A program made the translations under genes and the position numbers. From the NCBI GenBank assembly GCA_036502765.1, contig DASXXX010000416.1:1-24338 (forward strand): a stretch of DNA of 24,338 nucleotides, read 5' to 3'. The stretch is from DASUAS01 sp036502765. Lineage in GTDB: Bacteria; Actinomycetota; Acidimicrobiia; IMCC26256; DASPTH01. This document shows, in pieces, positions 1-7,371 of this stretch. The notes beneath the pieces are model-generated. The model did no database searches, had not been told where the DNA came from, and was given only the letters and a program-made list of their open reading frames with translations. The number at the start of each line of letters is the position of its first letter. Within the stretch, counting starts at the first letter, position 1.

Positions 1-117
1 TCCCGCGCTGCACGCACGGGTCGCAACCCGCGCACGGGTGAGCCGGTCCAGATCGCGGCATCGAAGGGCGTGAAGTTCTCTGCAGGAGCCGCCTTCAAGT
101 CAGCCGTGAACAAGTAG
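1..117 (+). CDS. HU-family DNA-binding protein, C-terminal end (partial)
   Basis: Frame 1 is open from the first base and ends at TAG 115-117, giving the last 38 residues of an HU/IHF-type nucleoid protein. The segment RTGRNPRTGEPVQI is the signature of the DNA-embracing beta arm, and the tail FSAGAAFKSAVNK is the usual last helix of HU. HU binds and bends DNA as a dimer and compacts the nucleoid. The protein stops at the end of the HU core with no lysine-rich extension, whereas mycobacterial HupB and streptomycete HupS carry a basic tail on the same chain. The basic protein starting 58 bases downstream looks like that tail as its own gene. The 5' part lies outside the window. The family call is secure; which HU paralogue it is cannot be told. 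Confidence 0.93.
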   Translation, partial: SRAARTGRNPRTGEPVQIAASKGVKFSAGAAFKSAVNK

Positions 118-174
118 GTCCAGGCATCCGCCTGTTCCTGCAACTCTGACAATCCCTAGCGAAAGGTGGTGACC

Positions 175-696
175 GTGCCTCCCGCAAAGAGACGCACAGC
201 ACGGAAGACAGCGGCGAAGAAGACGACGGCCCGTAAGCCGGCCAAGCGTCGTACCGTCAAGAAGGCAGCTGCGAAGAAGACGACGGCACGGAAGCCGGCC
301 AAGCGTCGCACTGTGAAGAAGGCTGCGGCGAAGAAGACGACGGCCCGTAAGCCGGCCAAGCGTCGTACCGTCAAGAAGGCAGCGAAGAAGGCGCCCGCCA
401 AGCGTCGGACCGCCAAGAAGGCTGCGGCGAAGAAGACGACCAAGCGGGCACCCGCGAAGCGTCGCGTCGCGAAGAAGACAGCTGCCAAGAAGGCAGCGAA
501 GAAGGCGCCCGCCAAGCGTCGGACCGCCAAGAAGGCTGCGGCGAAGAAGACGACCAAGCGGGCACCCGCGAAGCGTCGGACCGTGAAGAAGGCAGCCAAG
601 AAGGCGCCCGCCAAGCGTCGCACGGTGAAGAAGGCGGCGGCGAAGAAGACGACCAAGCGGGCACCCGCGAAGCGTCGCGTCACCAAGCGCCGCTAG
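175..696 (+). CDS. Histone H1-like Lys/Ala/Arg/Pro-rich nucleoid protein
   Basis: A protein of 173 residues made almost wholly of K, A, R, T, P and V, arranged as repeats of the kind AAKKTTARKPAKRRTVKK and KKAPAKRRTAKK. It has no hydrophobic core, so it should be disordered and bind DNA non-specifically, like eukaryotic H1 tails and the C-terminal tail of mycobacterial HupB. GTG 175 is chosen because AAAGGTGG at 163-170 is a good ribosome site about 5 bases upstream; GTG 166 is also in frame but overlaps that site. It follows the HU gene by 58 bases and ends before a strong terminator, so the two are probably co-transcribed. Lysine is encoded by AAG. Internal copies are identical at DNA level (see repeats). 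A low-complexity artefact is unlikely given the ribosome site and placement. Confidence 0.85.
   Translation: MPPAKRRTARKTAAKKTTARKPAKRRTVKKAAAKKTTARKPAKRRTVKKAAAKKTTARKPAKRRTVKKAAKKAPAKRRTAKKAAAKKTTKRAPAKRRVAKKTAAKKAAKKAPAKRRTAKKAAAKKTTKRAPAKRRTVKKAAKKAPAKRRTVKKAAAKKTTKRAPAKRRVTKRR
214..384 (+). repeat. 57-bp tandem repeat (3 copies) inside the H1-like gene
   Basis: Three head-to-tail 57-bp units (19 codons) start at 214, 271 and 328. Units 1 and 3 are almost identical to the base, while unit 2 differs at several third positions. The reading frame is kept. Confidence 0.85.
372..578 (+). repeat. 93-bp exact direct repeat (372-464 and 486-578) inside the H1-like gene
   Basis: The 93 bases at 372-464 recur without a mismatch at 486-578, an offset of 114 bp or exactly two 57-bp units. 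Identity at synonymous sites points to recent duplication or gene conversion. A third, diverged partial copy runs from about 599 to 680. Confidence 0.85.
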
Positions 697-717
697 TCAG
701 CACCACCAGCGTTGTTG

Positions 718-743
718 CGAAGGGGCCCCTCGGGGCCCCTTCG
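718..743 (+). terminator. Intrinsic terminator after the H1-like gene
   Basis: A perfect 11-bp GC-rich stem, CGAAGGGGCCC (718-728) with GGGCCCCTTCG (733-743), has a 4-nt loop and lies 22 bases past the stop codon at 696. The U-tract is weak, as is common in high-GC actinobacteria. The same hairpin could also stop transcripts of the convergent deacetylase gene, which ends at 786. Confidence 0.85.
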
Positions 744-785
744 TCGCGTCTGGACACCCTGAGTTGACCGCCGCTCTCCGCCGAC

Positions 786-1496
786 CTACAGGTCGGTCAA
801 CCGCTTGAACTTCTCGCCGCCAGCTTCGGTGATCTCCTGGCGGATGAGTTCTTCGAAAGCCGCCCTTTGCGCGTGCTCTTCGCGGGTGCCCACTTGGATT
901 CCCATGGTGCTGAGCCATTGGCTGTGGTGGCACAAGAGGGCTTGGATCTTTGCTGTGACGTCGAGGTCGCTCACGGGTTCGATGTGGTCGATGACTTGGG
1001 GTTCGAAGAGGAGGAGTTGCTTCGGGCGGTGGGGGGTGCCGGCGGAGGGGAAGAAGTGGGGGTCGCGGGCGGCGACGATGCCGTCGATCACGAGTTCGCC
1101 GGCGCGGCGGTGGTCCGGGTGCAGGCGGTACTGCTTCCAGGGATCGTGACCGAACACGACGTCGGGCCGGACGGCGCGGATCACCCGGCACACCTGCTCT
1201 CGACGCCGCGCGTCGGCTTCGAGCTCGCCGTCGACCGCGTCGAGGAAGTGCACCTCGCGCGCGCCGAGCGCCTGCGCCGCGGCGCGCTGTTCCTCGCGGC
1301 GGGTGGCCACGAGCGCGGCGAGGTCCTGATCGGGCTCCCACGTCCCCTTGGAGCCGTCGGTGAGGATCAACAACTCGACGTGCGAACCACCGCGCGCCCA
1401 CTTCGCCAGCGTCGCGCCGCAGCCGAACTCGATGTCGTCGGGGTGGGCGCCGACCGCGAGGACTCGGGCGCGGGCCTCGGCGTCGGTCGTGGTCAC
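786..1496 (-). CDS. PIG-L/LmbE-family N-acetylglucosaminyl deacetylase-like protein
   Basis: The protein has 236 residues. The zinc-binding signature AHPDDIEFGCG lies near residue 16 and the second motif, LHPDHRRAG, in the middle, as in MshB, Mca and BshB. The family removes acetyl groups from GlcNAc conjugates; actinobacterial members act in mycothiol synthesis, amidase detoxification and antibiotic pathways. It is shorter than MshB (about 300 residues), so I do not assign that role. The GTG start at 1496-1494 overlaps the cofC stop in a GTGA junction, so it is translationally coupled to cofC on the minus strand. No signal peptide is seen, so it is probably cytosolic. The substrate is unknown. 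A frame extended upstream of 1496 would run through cofC and is not credible. Confidence 0.85.
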   Translation of the reverse strand: MTTTDAEARARVLAVGAHPDDIEFGCGATLAKWARGGSHVELLILTDGSKGTWEPDQDLAALVATRREEQRAAAQALGAREVHFLDAVDGELEADARRREQVCRVIRAVRPDVVFGHDPWKQYRLHPDHRRAGELVIDGIVAARDPHFFPSAGTPHRPKQLLLFEPQVIDHIEPVSDLDVTAKIQALLCHHSQWLSTMGIQVGTREEHAQRAAFEELIRQEITEAGGEKFKRLTDL

Positions 1497-2101
1497 GACG
1501 TCGCGGATTCGAGCGACGTGCCCAACGCCACCAGGTCGTCGGGGACGTCGACGTCGAACGCGAGGTCGCGGTCGCGCACCACACGTAGCCCGAGGCCCAG
1601 CCGGCGCGCCTCGGCGGCGTGGCGGCGGAACGAGTCGGGTCCGTAGGCGAAGCGGAACTCGGCGCTCGACGGGACCGACAGCACCGGAGTGCCGTCGTCG
1701 CGGTGGCAGGGCACGAGTGCGACGACCGGCTGGGAGGCGTCGCGGGTGAGCCGCGCGAGATCGTGCGCTCGCGGGAGATCGGCATGGGCGACGACGACTC
1801 GACCGATTCCGAGCGCACGGAGGTGATCGCGTCCGAGGGTCGCGGCGGCGTCGAGCGAACCGGGGTCGTCGAGCACCTCGAGCCCGAGGTCGGTGGCCCA
1901 CACCCGCACGTCGGGATCCGACGACACCACGACGACCGGCAACTCGCCGGCCGCGTGGACGACCTGCTCCGCCCAGCGGCGACCCAGCGCGGCGCGTTCG
2001 GCGCTGTCGAGCGAAGCGGCGAGGCGAGCCTTGCCCAGCGCGAACGCGCGAATCGGGATCACCGCGCCGGAGGTCTGGGCGCGGGAGGCGTCGGGGAACA
2101 T
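1493..2101 (-). CDS. cofC: CofC/FbiD-type phospho-lactate (or PEP) guanylyltransferase
   Basis: The protein has 202 residues. The N-terminal IPIRAFALGKARLA, the central VVVVSSDPDV and VVVAHADLPRA, and the late FAYGPDSFRRHAAEA with FDVDVPDDL match the nucleotidyltransferase that makes the guanylylated C3 precursor of coenzyme F420. Archaeal CofC uses 2-phospho-L-lactate; the actinobacterial FbiD form uses phosphoenolpyruvate. I start at ATG 2101 because the homologous core begins about 15 residues later; a longer frame to 2266 would overlap gpsA and has no family match. It is divergent from gpsA with only 10 bases between start codons, and its stop overlaps the deacetylase start. A predicted F420-using oxidoreductase lies further along the window (20953-21285). 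Confidence 0.9.
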   Translation of the reverse strand: MFPDASRAQTSGAVIPIRAFALGKARLAASLDSAERAALGRRWAEQVVHAAGELPVVVVSSDPDVRVWATDLGLEVLDDPGSLDAAATLGRDHLRALGIGRVVVAHADLPRAHDLARLTRDASQPVVALVPCHRDDGTPVLSVPSSAEFRFAYGPDSFRRHAAEARRLGLGLRVVRDRDLAFDVDVPDDLVALGTSLESATS

Positions 2102-2110
2102 CGGTCCACG

Positions 2111-2117
2111 TATGCTA
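2111..2117. promoter_or_regulatory. Overlapping divergent -10 elements, cofC / gpsA
   Basis: TATGCT (2111-2116, plus strand) and TAGCAT (2117-2112, minus strand) both fit the actinobacterial TANNNT -10 and share five base pairs. The plus element is 7 bases before GTG 2124, which suits a leaderless gpsA message; the minus element is 10 bases before the cofC ATG. No clear -35 was found on either strand. Confidence 0.5.
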
Positions 2118-3143
2118 CCGAGCGTGGGGTCCGAGACGTCCGTGGCCGTGATCGGCGCCGGTTCCTGGGGCACCACCGTTGCCGCGATCATGAGCGAGCA
2201 CGCACCCACGACGCTGTGGGGACGCGACGGCGCTCTCGTGGCCGAGATCGACGAGCGACACAGCAACTCGCGCTACCTCGGTGGCATCACCCTGCCCGAC
2301 GCGCTCCGCGCCACCGTCGACCTCGAAGCCGCCTGCGCGGCCGCGACGGTGGTGGTGATGGCGGTGCCGTCGCACGGGTACCGCGCGGTGCTCGAGCGGG
2401 CCGCACCGGCCATCCGGCCCGACGTGCCGGTGGTCAGCCTGGCCAAGGGCATCGAGCAGGGCACGCTGCTGCGTATGACCGAGGTGACGCGCGAGGTGCT
2501 CGTCGACCACGCCGCCGATCGCGTCGCCGTGCTCACCGGCCCCAACCTGGCCCAGGAGGTCGCCGAGGGCCAGCCGGCCGCGTCGGTGATCGCCTGCGCC
2601 GACCAGGACACCGCGCGCGAGCTGCAACAGCTCTGCATGAGCCGGAGCTTCCGGGTGTACACCAACCCCGATGTCGTGGGCTGCGAGGTCGCGGGCGCGA
2701 TGAAGAACGTGATCGCGATCGCATCCGGCACTGCGGCCGGCCTCGGCTACGGCGACAACACCCAGGCCGCGTTGATCACGCGCGGGCTGGCCGAAGTGGC
2801 TCGCCTCGGCGTCGCGCTGGGTGGCGAACCGATGACGTTCGCCGGACTCGCCGGGCTGGGTGACCTCGTCGCCACGTGCACGAGCGCGAAGAGCCGCAAT
2901 CGGAGCGTCGGCTTCGAGCTGGGTCTCGGCCGGTCGCTCGACGAGATCGTGGCGCAGACGAACACGGTGGCCGAGGGCGTGCGCAGCACCGCGGCGTTGC
3001 TCGAGCTCGCCGCGCGCGTCGGCATCGAGATGCCGATCGCGTCGATGGTGGGAGCGGTGTTGTACGAGGGCCGGCGACCTGCCGACCTGGTGCCCGAGCT
3101 CATGCTGCGCGAGGCGAAGGCAGAACTGCACGGGTTCTCGTGA
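2112..3143 (+). CDS. gpsA: NAD(P)H-dependent glycerol-3-phosphate dehydrogenase
   Basis: The protein has 343 residues, the usual GpsA length. It reduces dihydroxyacetone phosphate to sn-glycerol-3-phosphate for phospholipid synthesis in the cytosol. Visible marks are the Rossmann motif VAVIGAGSWGTTVA at the N-terminus, LTGPNLAQEVAEGQPAA near residue 140, and AGAMKNVIAIASGTAAGLGYGDN near 195, which holds the catalytic lysine. ATG 2112 is the first start; GTG 2124 is equally plausible because it lies 7 bases after a -10-like TATGCT and would give a leaderless mRNA, losing four residues. The TGA at 3141-3143 overlaps a GTG and opens a 14-bp triplicated linker leading to the next gene. Confidence 0.95.
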   Translation: MLPSVGSETSVAVIGAGSWGTTVAAIMSEHAPTTLWGRDGALVAEIDERHSNSRYLGGITLPDALRATVDLEAACAAATVVVMAVPSHGYRAVLERAAPAIRPDVPVVSLAKGIEQGTLLRMTEVTREVLVDHAADRVAVLTGPNLAQEVAEGQPAASVIACADQDTARELQQLCMSRSFRVYTNPDVVGCEVAGAMKNVIAIASGTAAGLGYGDNTQAALITRGLAEVARLGVALGGEPMTFAGLAGLGDLVATCTSAKSRNRSVGFELGLGRSLDEIVAQTNTVAEGVRSTAALLELAARVGIEMPIASMVGAVLYEGRRPADLVPELMLREAKAELHGFS

Positions 3144-3178
3144 GCGGCGCCTCGTGAGCGCCTTCTCGTGACGGGGGC
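3137..3178 (+). repeat. 14-bp tandem triplication carrying a GTGA stop/start ladder
   Basis: CTCGTGA recurs at 3137, 3151 and 3165, exactly 14 bp apart; units 1 and 2 share ten bases and unit 3 the first seven. Each copy holds a GTGA in which a stop overlaps a start: the gpsA stop overlaps GTG 3140, which opens a five-codon ORF (VSGAS). Its stop overlaps GTG 3154, opening VSAFS, and that stop overlaps GTG 3168, the start of the downstream gene. Confidence 0.8.
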
Positions 3179-4385
3179 CGGATCCGATCGCTTCGAGGCG
3201 TCGAGCACCATCGGCGTGCTCGGCGGCAACCGCGACGCCACCGTCGACCGTCGCGGCCTGGTGACACCGCGCGCCACGACGTGGGAGCTCGACTGGTGGA
3301 TCGGCGCCGACGACCGGTGGCACGTGCCGAAGCGGGAGGCCGCGGTGCGCCAGCACCTCGTCGACGGGATGCCGGTGGTGCAGACCGCGATGCGCGTGCC
3401 GGGCGGCGACGCGGTGCACCGCGTGTACGCCGCGCCGATGGGCGACGTGGGTGAAGTCGCGGTGGTCGAGATCAGCAACGAGTCGCCGGCGCCGTTCGTG
3501 GCTGCGCTCGTGGTGCGTGGTGCGGCGGCCCTGGATCTCGACGGCGCGACCGTGTACGCCGACGGCCGGAGCGCGATCCGGACGTCGCGTCCGCCCTCGC
3601 GCTGGGCGGCAAGTGTCGACGGCTCCACCGAGGAGACGGTCACGAGCGGCGACGCCGTCGACGGGCCGTTCGCGCACCGCCAGGACCGCGGCGCGCGGCT
3701 CGTGGGCGCGTTCCTGTTCCCCGTGGCGCACCGCACCGTGCTCCGCGCCGTCCTGAGTCTGGGCACCCAGGGGATCGGAGCCACCGAACCGGGTCCGCTG
3801 CCCGACGCCGCTGCCGTCGCGCGCGGATGGCAGGCCCAGCTCGACCGCGGCCTGCGCGTCGAGCTGCCCGACGAGCAGCTGCAACGCGCGGTCGAGACCG
3901 CACGCGTCGCCACCGTGTTGGCCGGCCAGGCGTGGCGGGTCGAACCCGAGGTGGCGGCGGTGCTCGAGGACTGGGGCCTCGACGCCGAGGCCGCGGTGGC
4001 GTGGGGACGGCTCACCGGTCGGGCCCGTCGCAAGCTCCGCCGCCGCGATCCGGGTCGGGCGACGTGGTCGGAGGCGCTCGCGCGCACGGCGGTTCCCGAC
4101 GCCCAGCTGCTCGCGACGCTGCGATCGCTGCTCGTGCAGGAGCACGACGCCGGTGTCGCGCTGTTCACCGACTGGCCGCGCGAGTGGCTCGGTCAACCGA
4201 TCGACGTGCGCGACGCACCGACGCGGCTCGGTCCGGTGTCGTGCTCGGTGCGCTGGCACGGTGAACGCCCCGCGCTCCTGTGGGAGGGACCCGAGGGTAC
4301 GACCTTCACCGCGCCCGGACTCGACTCCACGTGGTCGTCGAGTGAACCGCGCGGCGAGGCGCTGCTGGAGCCCTTCACGACCTGA
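3168..4385 (+). CDS. Conserved-looking protein of unknown function
   Basis: The protein has 405 residues and I do not recognise the family. It begins with a segment reading GVLGGNRDATVDRRGLV, then alternating hydrophobic strands (about residues 40-200), a more helical, acidic and arginine-rich middle (about 210-330) and a final strand-rich part with VRWHGERPALLWE. The overall look (beta-sandwich followed by helical segments) resembles accessory parts of GH15-like glycan enzymes, but no catalytic motif can be named. No signal peptide or membrane helix is visible. GTG 3168 is chosen because it overlaps the last stop of the GTGA ladder after gpsA; the next in-frame Met lies far inside. It is probably co-translated with gpsA. 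The adjacent convergent gene is an alpha-mannosidase, which weakly supports a glycan role. Confidence 0.7.
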   Translation: MTGAGSDRFEASSTIGVLGGNRDATVDRRGLVTPRATTWELDWWIGADDRWHVPKREAAVRQHLVDGMPVVQTAMRVPGGDAVHRVYAAPMGDVGEVAVVEISNESPAPFVAALVVRGAAALDLDGATVYADGRSAIRTSRPPSRWAASVDGSTEETVTSGDAVDGPFAHRQDRGARLVGAFLFPVAHRTVLRAVLSLGTQGIGATEPGPLPDAAAVARGWQAQLDRGLRVELPDEQLQRAVETARVATVLAGQAWRVEPEVAAVLEDWGLDAEAAVAWGRLTGRARRKLRRRDPGRATWSEALARTAVPDAQLLATLRSLLVQEHDAGVALFTDWPREWLGQPIDVRDAPTRLGPVSCSVRWHGERPALLWEGPEGTTFTAPGLDSTWSSSEPRGEALLEPFTT

Positions 4386-4587
4386 TCTGGCCACGCGGCT
4401 GACGACGATCCCGACAAGGTCGGAACCGTGGGGCATGACGGGTGGCCGAGATCCGGGCGCGCATCGGTCGGCGTGCGCTCGTTGCTCCGGCACTGGTTCG
4501 CGCGGAGCCTCGTGGGATCGGTCAGGGCGTGGTTCCGGTTCGAGGACCACCAAGCGACGGTTCGATGGCGCGGGATCCGCGTCGAGA
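4386..4587. other. Convergent intergenic stretch, nothing assigned
   Basis: These 202 bases lie between the stops of the 3168-4385 gene and the alpha-mannosidase gene. A 61-codon frame at 4428-4613 is open but runs into the mannosidase antisense and shows no coding signature. No long terminator stem was found. Confidence 0.4.
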
Positions 4588-7350
4588 TCAGAGGCCGGGG
4601 AACCGGAGCGTGAGGAGCTCCCAAGCTCGTAGCGCGGTCCGACCGTCGAAGGGCGCGAGCTCGGCGCCGGTGAGGTCGACGGCGAACCCGGTGAGTGGCG
4701 AGCCGTCGCGTGCGACCGTGACCTCGGTGTCGACCGCGGTGCGGTTCACCACCCGCAGGATCAGTGCGCCGGAGTCGTCGCGCAGGAGGGCCGAGACTTC
4801 CGCGCCCTCGACGTCGAGTGCGCTCCCGCGCGCCGGGCCGCTTGCCCCCGGCCACCCACCGCCGCGCACCCGCTCCAACGACACGAGCACGTCGTCGGCG
4901 ATTGCGGGCAGGTCGGCGGTGGACACATCGCCGCGGTGCACCACGACCGCGTAGTCGAGCGCGAGTGCTGTCTGCAGCTGCGGACCCTGGAGCCGATCGA
5001 GCGGACCGGCAGGGTTGGGGCGCAGCAGTGGCTCGGAGCGCGACAGGTAGCCGGTGGCCCGCACCAGCGTCAGTGCGAGCTCGGTACCGCCTTCCACGAC
5101 TTCGTACTCGAGGAGTCCGTCGTGGACGAGGGAGAGGCCCACATCGTCGCCCGCTCCATCGTCGGCCGAGCAGTCGACGAACCGCCGGGACACGAACGTG
5201 GGGAGCCCGAACTCGTGCGGGCCGCCCTCGGCGGTGAGACCCCGGTGCACGACCGCGAACGCGCACTCGGCGTCGGACCCGTCGACCGGCGCGGGCAGCG
5301 GGAAGTGCGCACGCAGGCGGTGGTCGCGCACGCGGTGATCCAGCTCCACGTGCACCCGCACGAACCGCTCGCCGGTGCGCAGCTCGTAGGTGGTGACGAT
5401 GTCGGTGGTGACGCGCTCGTCGCTGCGGATCGAGCACGCACGCTCGTCGCCGATGGCGCGGGCGGGCAGCGCGTAACGGGCGGTGACCACGATCCGGGCT
5501 CGGACCGGTCCCGACTCGGTGACCGTCACCGCGACCGATTCGGGTCGGTCGACGACCGTGTCGACCGCCGGCGGTGAGTAGTTGTAGGTGTCGCCGCCGT
5601 CACCGCCGTCGACGTACCGGTTGCACCCGGCCACGGTCACGCCTCCGCCGGTCACTGTGAGCGTGCCGTCGGTGGGGTCGACCACCGCGCGCACATGCTC
5701 GTTCTCGAGTTCGAGCCCCTCGGCGCGCACCGCCGTCTGCGGCCCGTCGCCCTCGACCGCGCGGTACGACCGCCACCCGAAGCCCGGCACCGCGTCGATC
5801 GCCACCAGCACGTCGCGCACCGGCGCGCGCCGCTGGCGGATCGAGATGGTGGCGCCCGCCTCACCCAGCGCGAGGAGCGCTTCCTTGGTGGTCTCGAGGT
5901 CGACCTCGGCCTCGCCCGGCGCGGCGTCGTGGAAGGTGAACTCGTGACTGCCGTCGGCCAACTCCTCGTGCTCCACGCGCGTGATGCGGGCGCCGGCGAG
6001 CTCGGGTCCGCGCATCATCTCCAACACCCAGCGGATCTTCTGCCCCACCACGACGGTCGAGATGCCCTCGTCGGTGGTGGTCGTGTGCACCACCTGGGTG
6101 GGGCACGCGGCGCCGTCGTCGAGCGCGACCAGGTGCACCGGGCCGCGGCCCGGGAGCGGGACGCTCACCACCCCGGGTCGTGCGCGCGCGGCGCTGTTGA
6201 CGACGATGGTCGACGATGCCGGGACGTCGACGGTCGTGGCGAGCGTACGCACCGCCTCGCGCGTGAGGGCCTCGCCGACGTGGCGCGCTTCCTGGTAGCG
6301 CACGCGCACGGCTTCCACCACGTCGTCGGCGCTGCACGCGCACGAGGAGTCGTGCGCGCTGTTGAGGACCAACTGGCGCCAGCCGACATCGAGCAGCGCG
6401 GCGGGATAGTCGGCGGGCGCGAGCAACAACGCCGACAGCGGTTCGGCGTACCGCTCGAGGCTGCGCTCGGCGCGCGCCGCGAGCTGGTGGACGTCGACCC
6501 GGTTCGACGCCACGCCCATGAGCACGTTGGCGCGCGCGCCGGAGCGAAGCTCACCGTCCCAGGTGGCGAGGCCGTCGGTGGGTTGCTCGCGCACGTACTC
6601 GCCGAGTGACGTGACCGCGAACCGGTAGTCGTCCTGGAGCTCGTTGGCCGCCATCACCACCTCACCCAGCCAGGGCTGGGGGAGCAGGTGGTCGGACCCG
6701 TTCATGAGGAGCATGTCGCCGCCCGGCAGCGCGGCGGCGCCGAGCTCGGCGTCGTAGCCGCGGGCGCGTGCCACCAGCTGCGCGGGGTCCTTCGGGATGT
6801 CGCGCCCGTTCGAGTAGGAGCCGAAGAGGTACTCGGCGCGCACGGTCGAGCCATCGGGCGCGCGCCACCAGAACGCGGTCTGGTCGATCGCCGACGGCAC
6901 ACCGCGCCACACCACCGCGTGTTCGAGGCCGGCAAGGTGCAGGAGCTGGGGCATCTGCGCGATGTGGCCGAACATGTCGGGCAGGTAGCCGACGCGCATC
7001 GAAGCGTCCCCGCCCAGCGCCGAGGCGCGCGCCATGCCGTGCTGCAGGTTCCGGATCATGGTCTCGCCCGACACCATGAACTCGTCCATCAGGATCATCC
7101 ACGGTCCGACCTGCAGGCGTCCGGTGGCGGCGAGGGCGCGCAGACGCGGCTCGGCTTCGGGACGCACCGCGAGGTAGTCGTCGATCACCGCGGTCTGGCC
7201 GTCGAGCAGGAACCGGGTGAACGAGGGGTCGGCCTCGAGGAGGTCGAGGAGGTCGTCGACGAGGTGCACGAGCTGCACGCGGTAGCGCTGGAAGGGCGCG
7301 TACCACTCCCGGTCCCAGTGGGTGTGGGGGACGATGCCGACGGATTTCAC
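4588..7350 (-). CDS. Glycoside hydrolase family 38 alpha-mannosidase
   Basis: The protein has 920 residues and is full length for bacterial GH38. The N-terminal VPHTHWDREWY supplies the zinc-binding His/Asp; GYLPDMFGHIAQMP near residue 125 carries the nucleophile Asp; DEFMVSGETMIRN precedes it and SAHDSSCACSADDV near 335 matches the third zinc-site region. The rest is the mannosidase helical and beta-sandwich C-terminal domains. GH38 enzymes release alpha-linked mannose from glycans or mannosyl-glycerates with retention. No signal peptide is present, so it probably acts on imported or internal glycans. The start is GTG 7350, since TATCCT lies 6 bases upstream and the HTHWD motif follows at the usual distance. 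It lies just downstream of kdpE on the same strand, 21 bases away, but has its own -10. The exact linkage is unknown. Confidence 0.93.
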   Translation of the reverse strand: MKSVGIVPHTHWDREWYAPFQRYRVQLVHLVDDLLDLLEADPSFTRFLLDGQTAVIDDYLAVRPEAEPRLRALAATGRLQVGPWMILMDEFMVSGETMIRNLQHGMARASALGGDASMRVGYLPDMFGHIAQMPQLLHLAGLEHAVVWRGVPSAIDQTAFWWRAPDGSTVRAEYLFGSYSNGRDIPKDPAQLVARARGYDAELGAAALPGGDMLLMNGSDHLLPQPWLGEVVMAANELQDDYRFAVTSLGEYVREQPTDGLATWDGELRSGARANVLMGVASNRVDVHQLAARAERSLERYAEPLSALLLAPADYPAALLDVGWRQLVLNSAHDSSCACSADDVVEAVRVRYQEARHVGEALTREAVRTLATTVDVPASSTIVVNSAARARPGVVSVPLPGRGPVHLVALDDGAACPTQVVHTTTTDEGISTVVVGQKIRWVLEMMRGPELAGARITRVEHEELADGSHEFTFHDAAPGEAEVDLETTKEALLALGEAGATISIRQRRAPVRDVLVAIDAVPGFGWRSYRAVEGDGPQTAVRAEGLELENEHVRAVVDPTDGTLTVTGGGVTVAGCNRYVDGGDGGDTYNYSPPAVDTVVDRPESVAVTVTESGPVRARIVVTARYALPARAIGDERACSIRSDERVTTDIVTTYELRTGERFVRVHVELDHRVRDHRLRAHFPLPAPVDGSDAECAFAVVHRGLTAEGGPHEFGLPTFVSRRFVDCSADDGAGDDVGLSLVHDGLLEYEVVEGGTELALTLVRATGYLSRSEPLLRPNPAGPLDRLQGPQLQTALALDYAVVVHRGDVSTADLPAIADDVLVSLERVRGGGWPGASGPARGSALDVEGAEVSALLRDDSGALILRVVNRTAVDTEVTVARDGSPLTGFAVDLTGAELAPFDGRTALRAWELLTLRFPGL

Positions 7351-7356
7351 CGGCTC

Positions 7357-7362
7357 AGGATA
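7357..7362 (-). promoter_or_regulatory. -10 element of the alpha-mannosidase gene (leaderless)
   Basis: TATCCT (minus strand, 7362-7357) ends 6 bases before GTG 7350, the spacing of a leaderless actinobacterial start. No convincing -35 was seen. Confidence 0.5.
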
Positions 7363-7371
7363 CGAGCGCGG

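Noticed and set aside
156..686. Minus-strand hydrophobic repeat ORF opposite the H1-like gene
   Set aside because: Its Phe/Ala/Val repeats are the mirror of AAG/GCC-rich codons; the plus strand has the ribosome site and terminator.
2115..4553. 812-codon open frame on the minus strand
   Set aside because: It is antisense to gpsA and the 3168 gene, both well supported; the His/Arg/Ala-rich translation is the usual shadow in high-GC DNA.
4530..4556. tRNA-like GGTTCGA loop with a following ACCA
   Set aside because: Only a T-arm-like piece; no acceptor, D-arm or anticodon arm can be folded around it.
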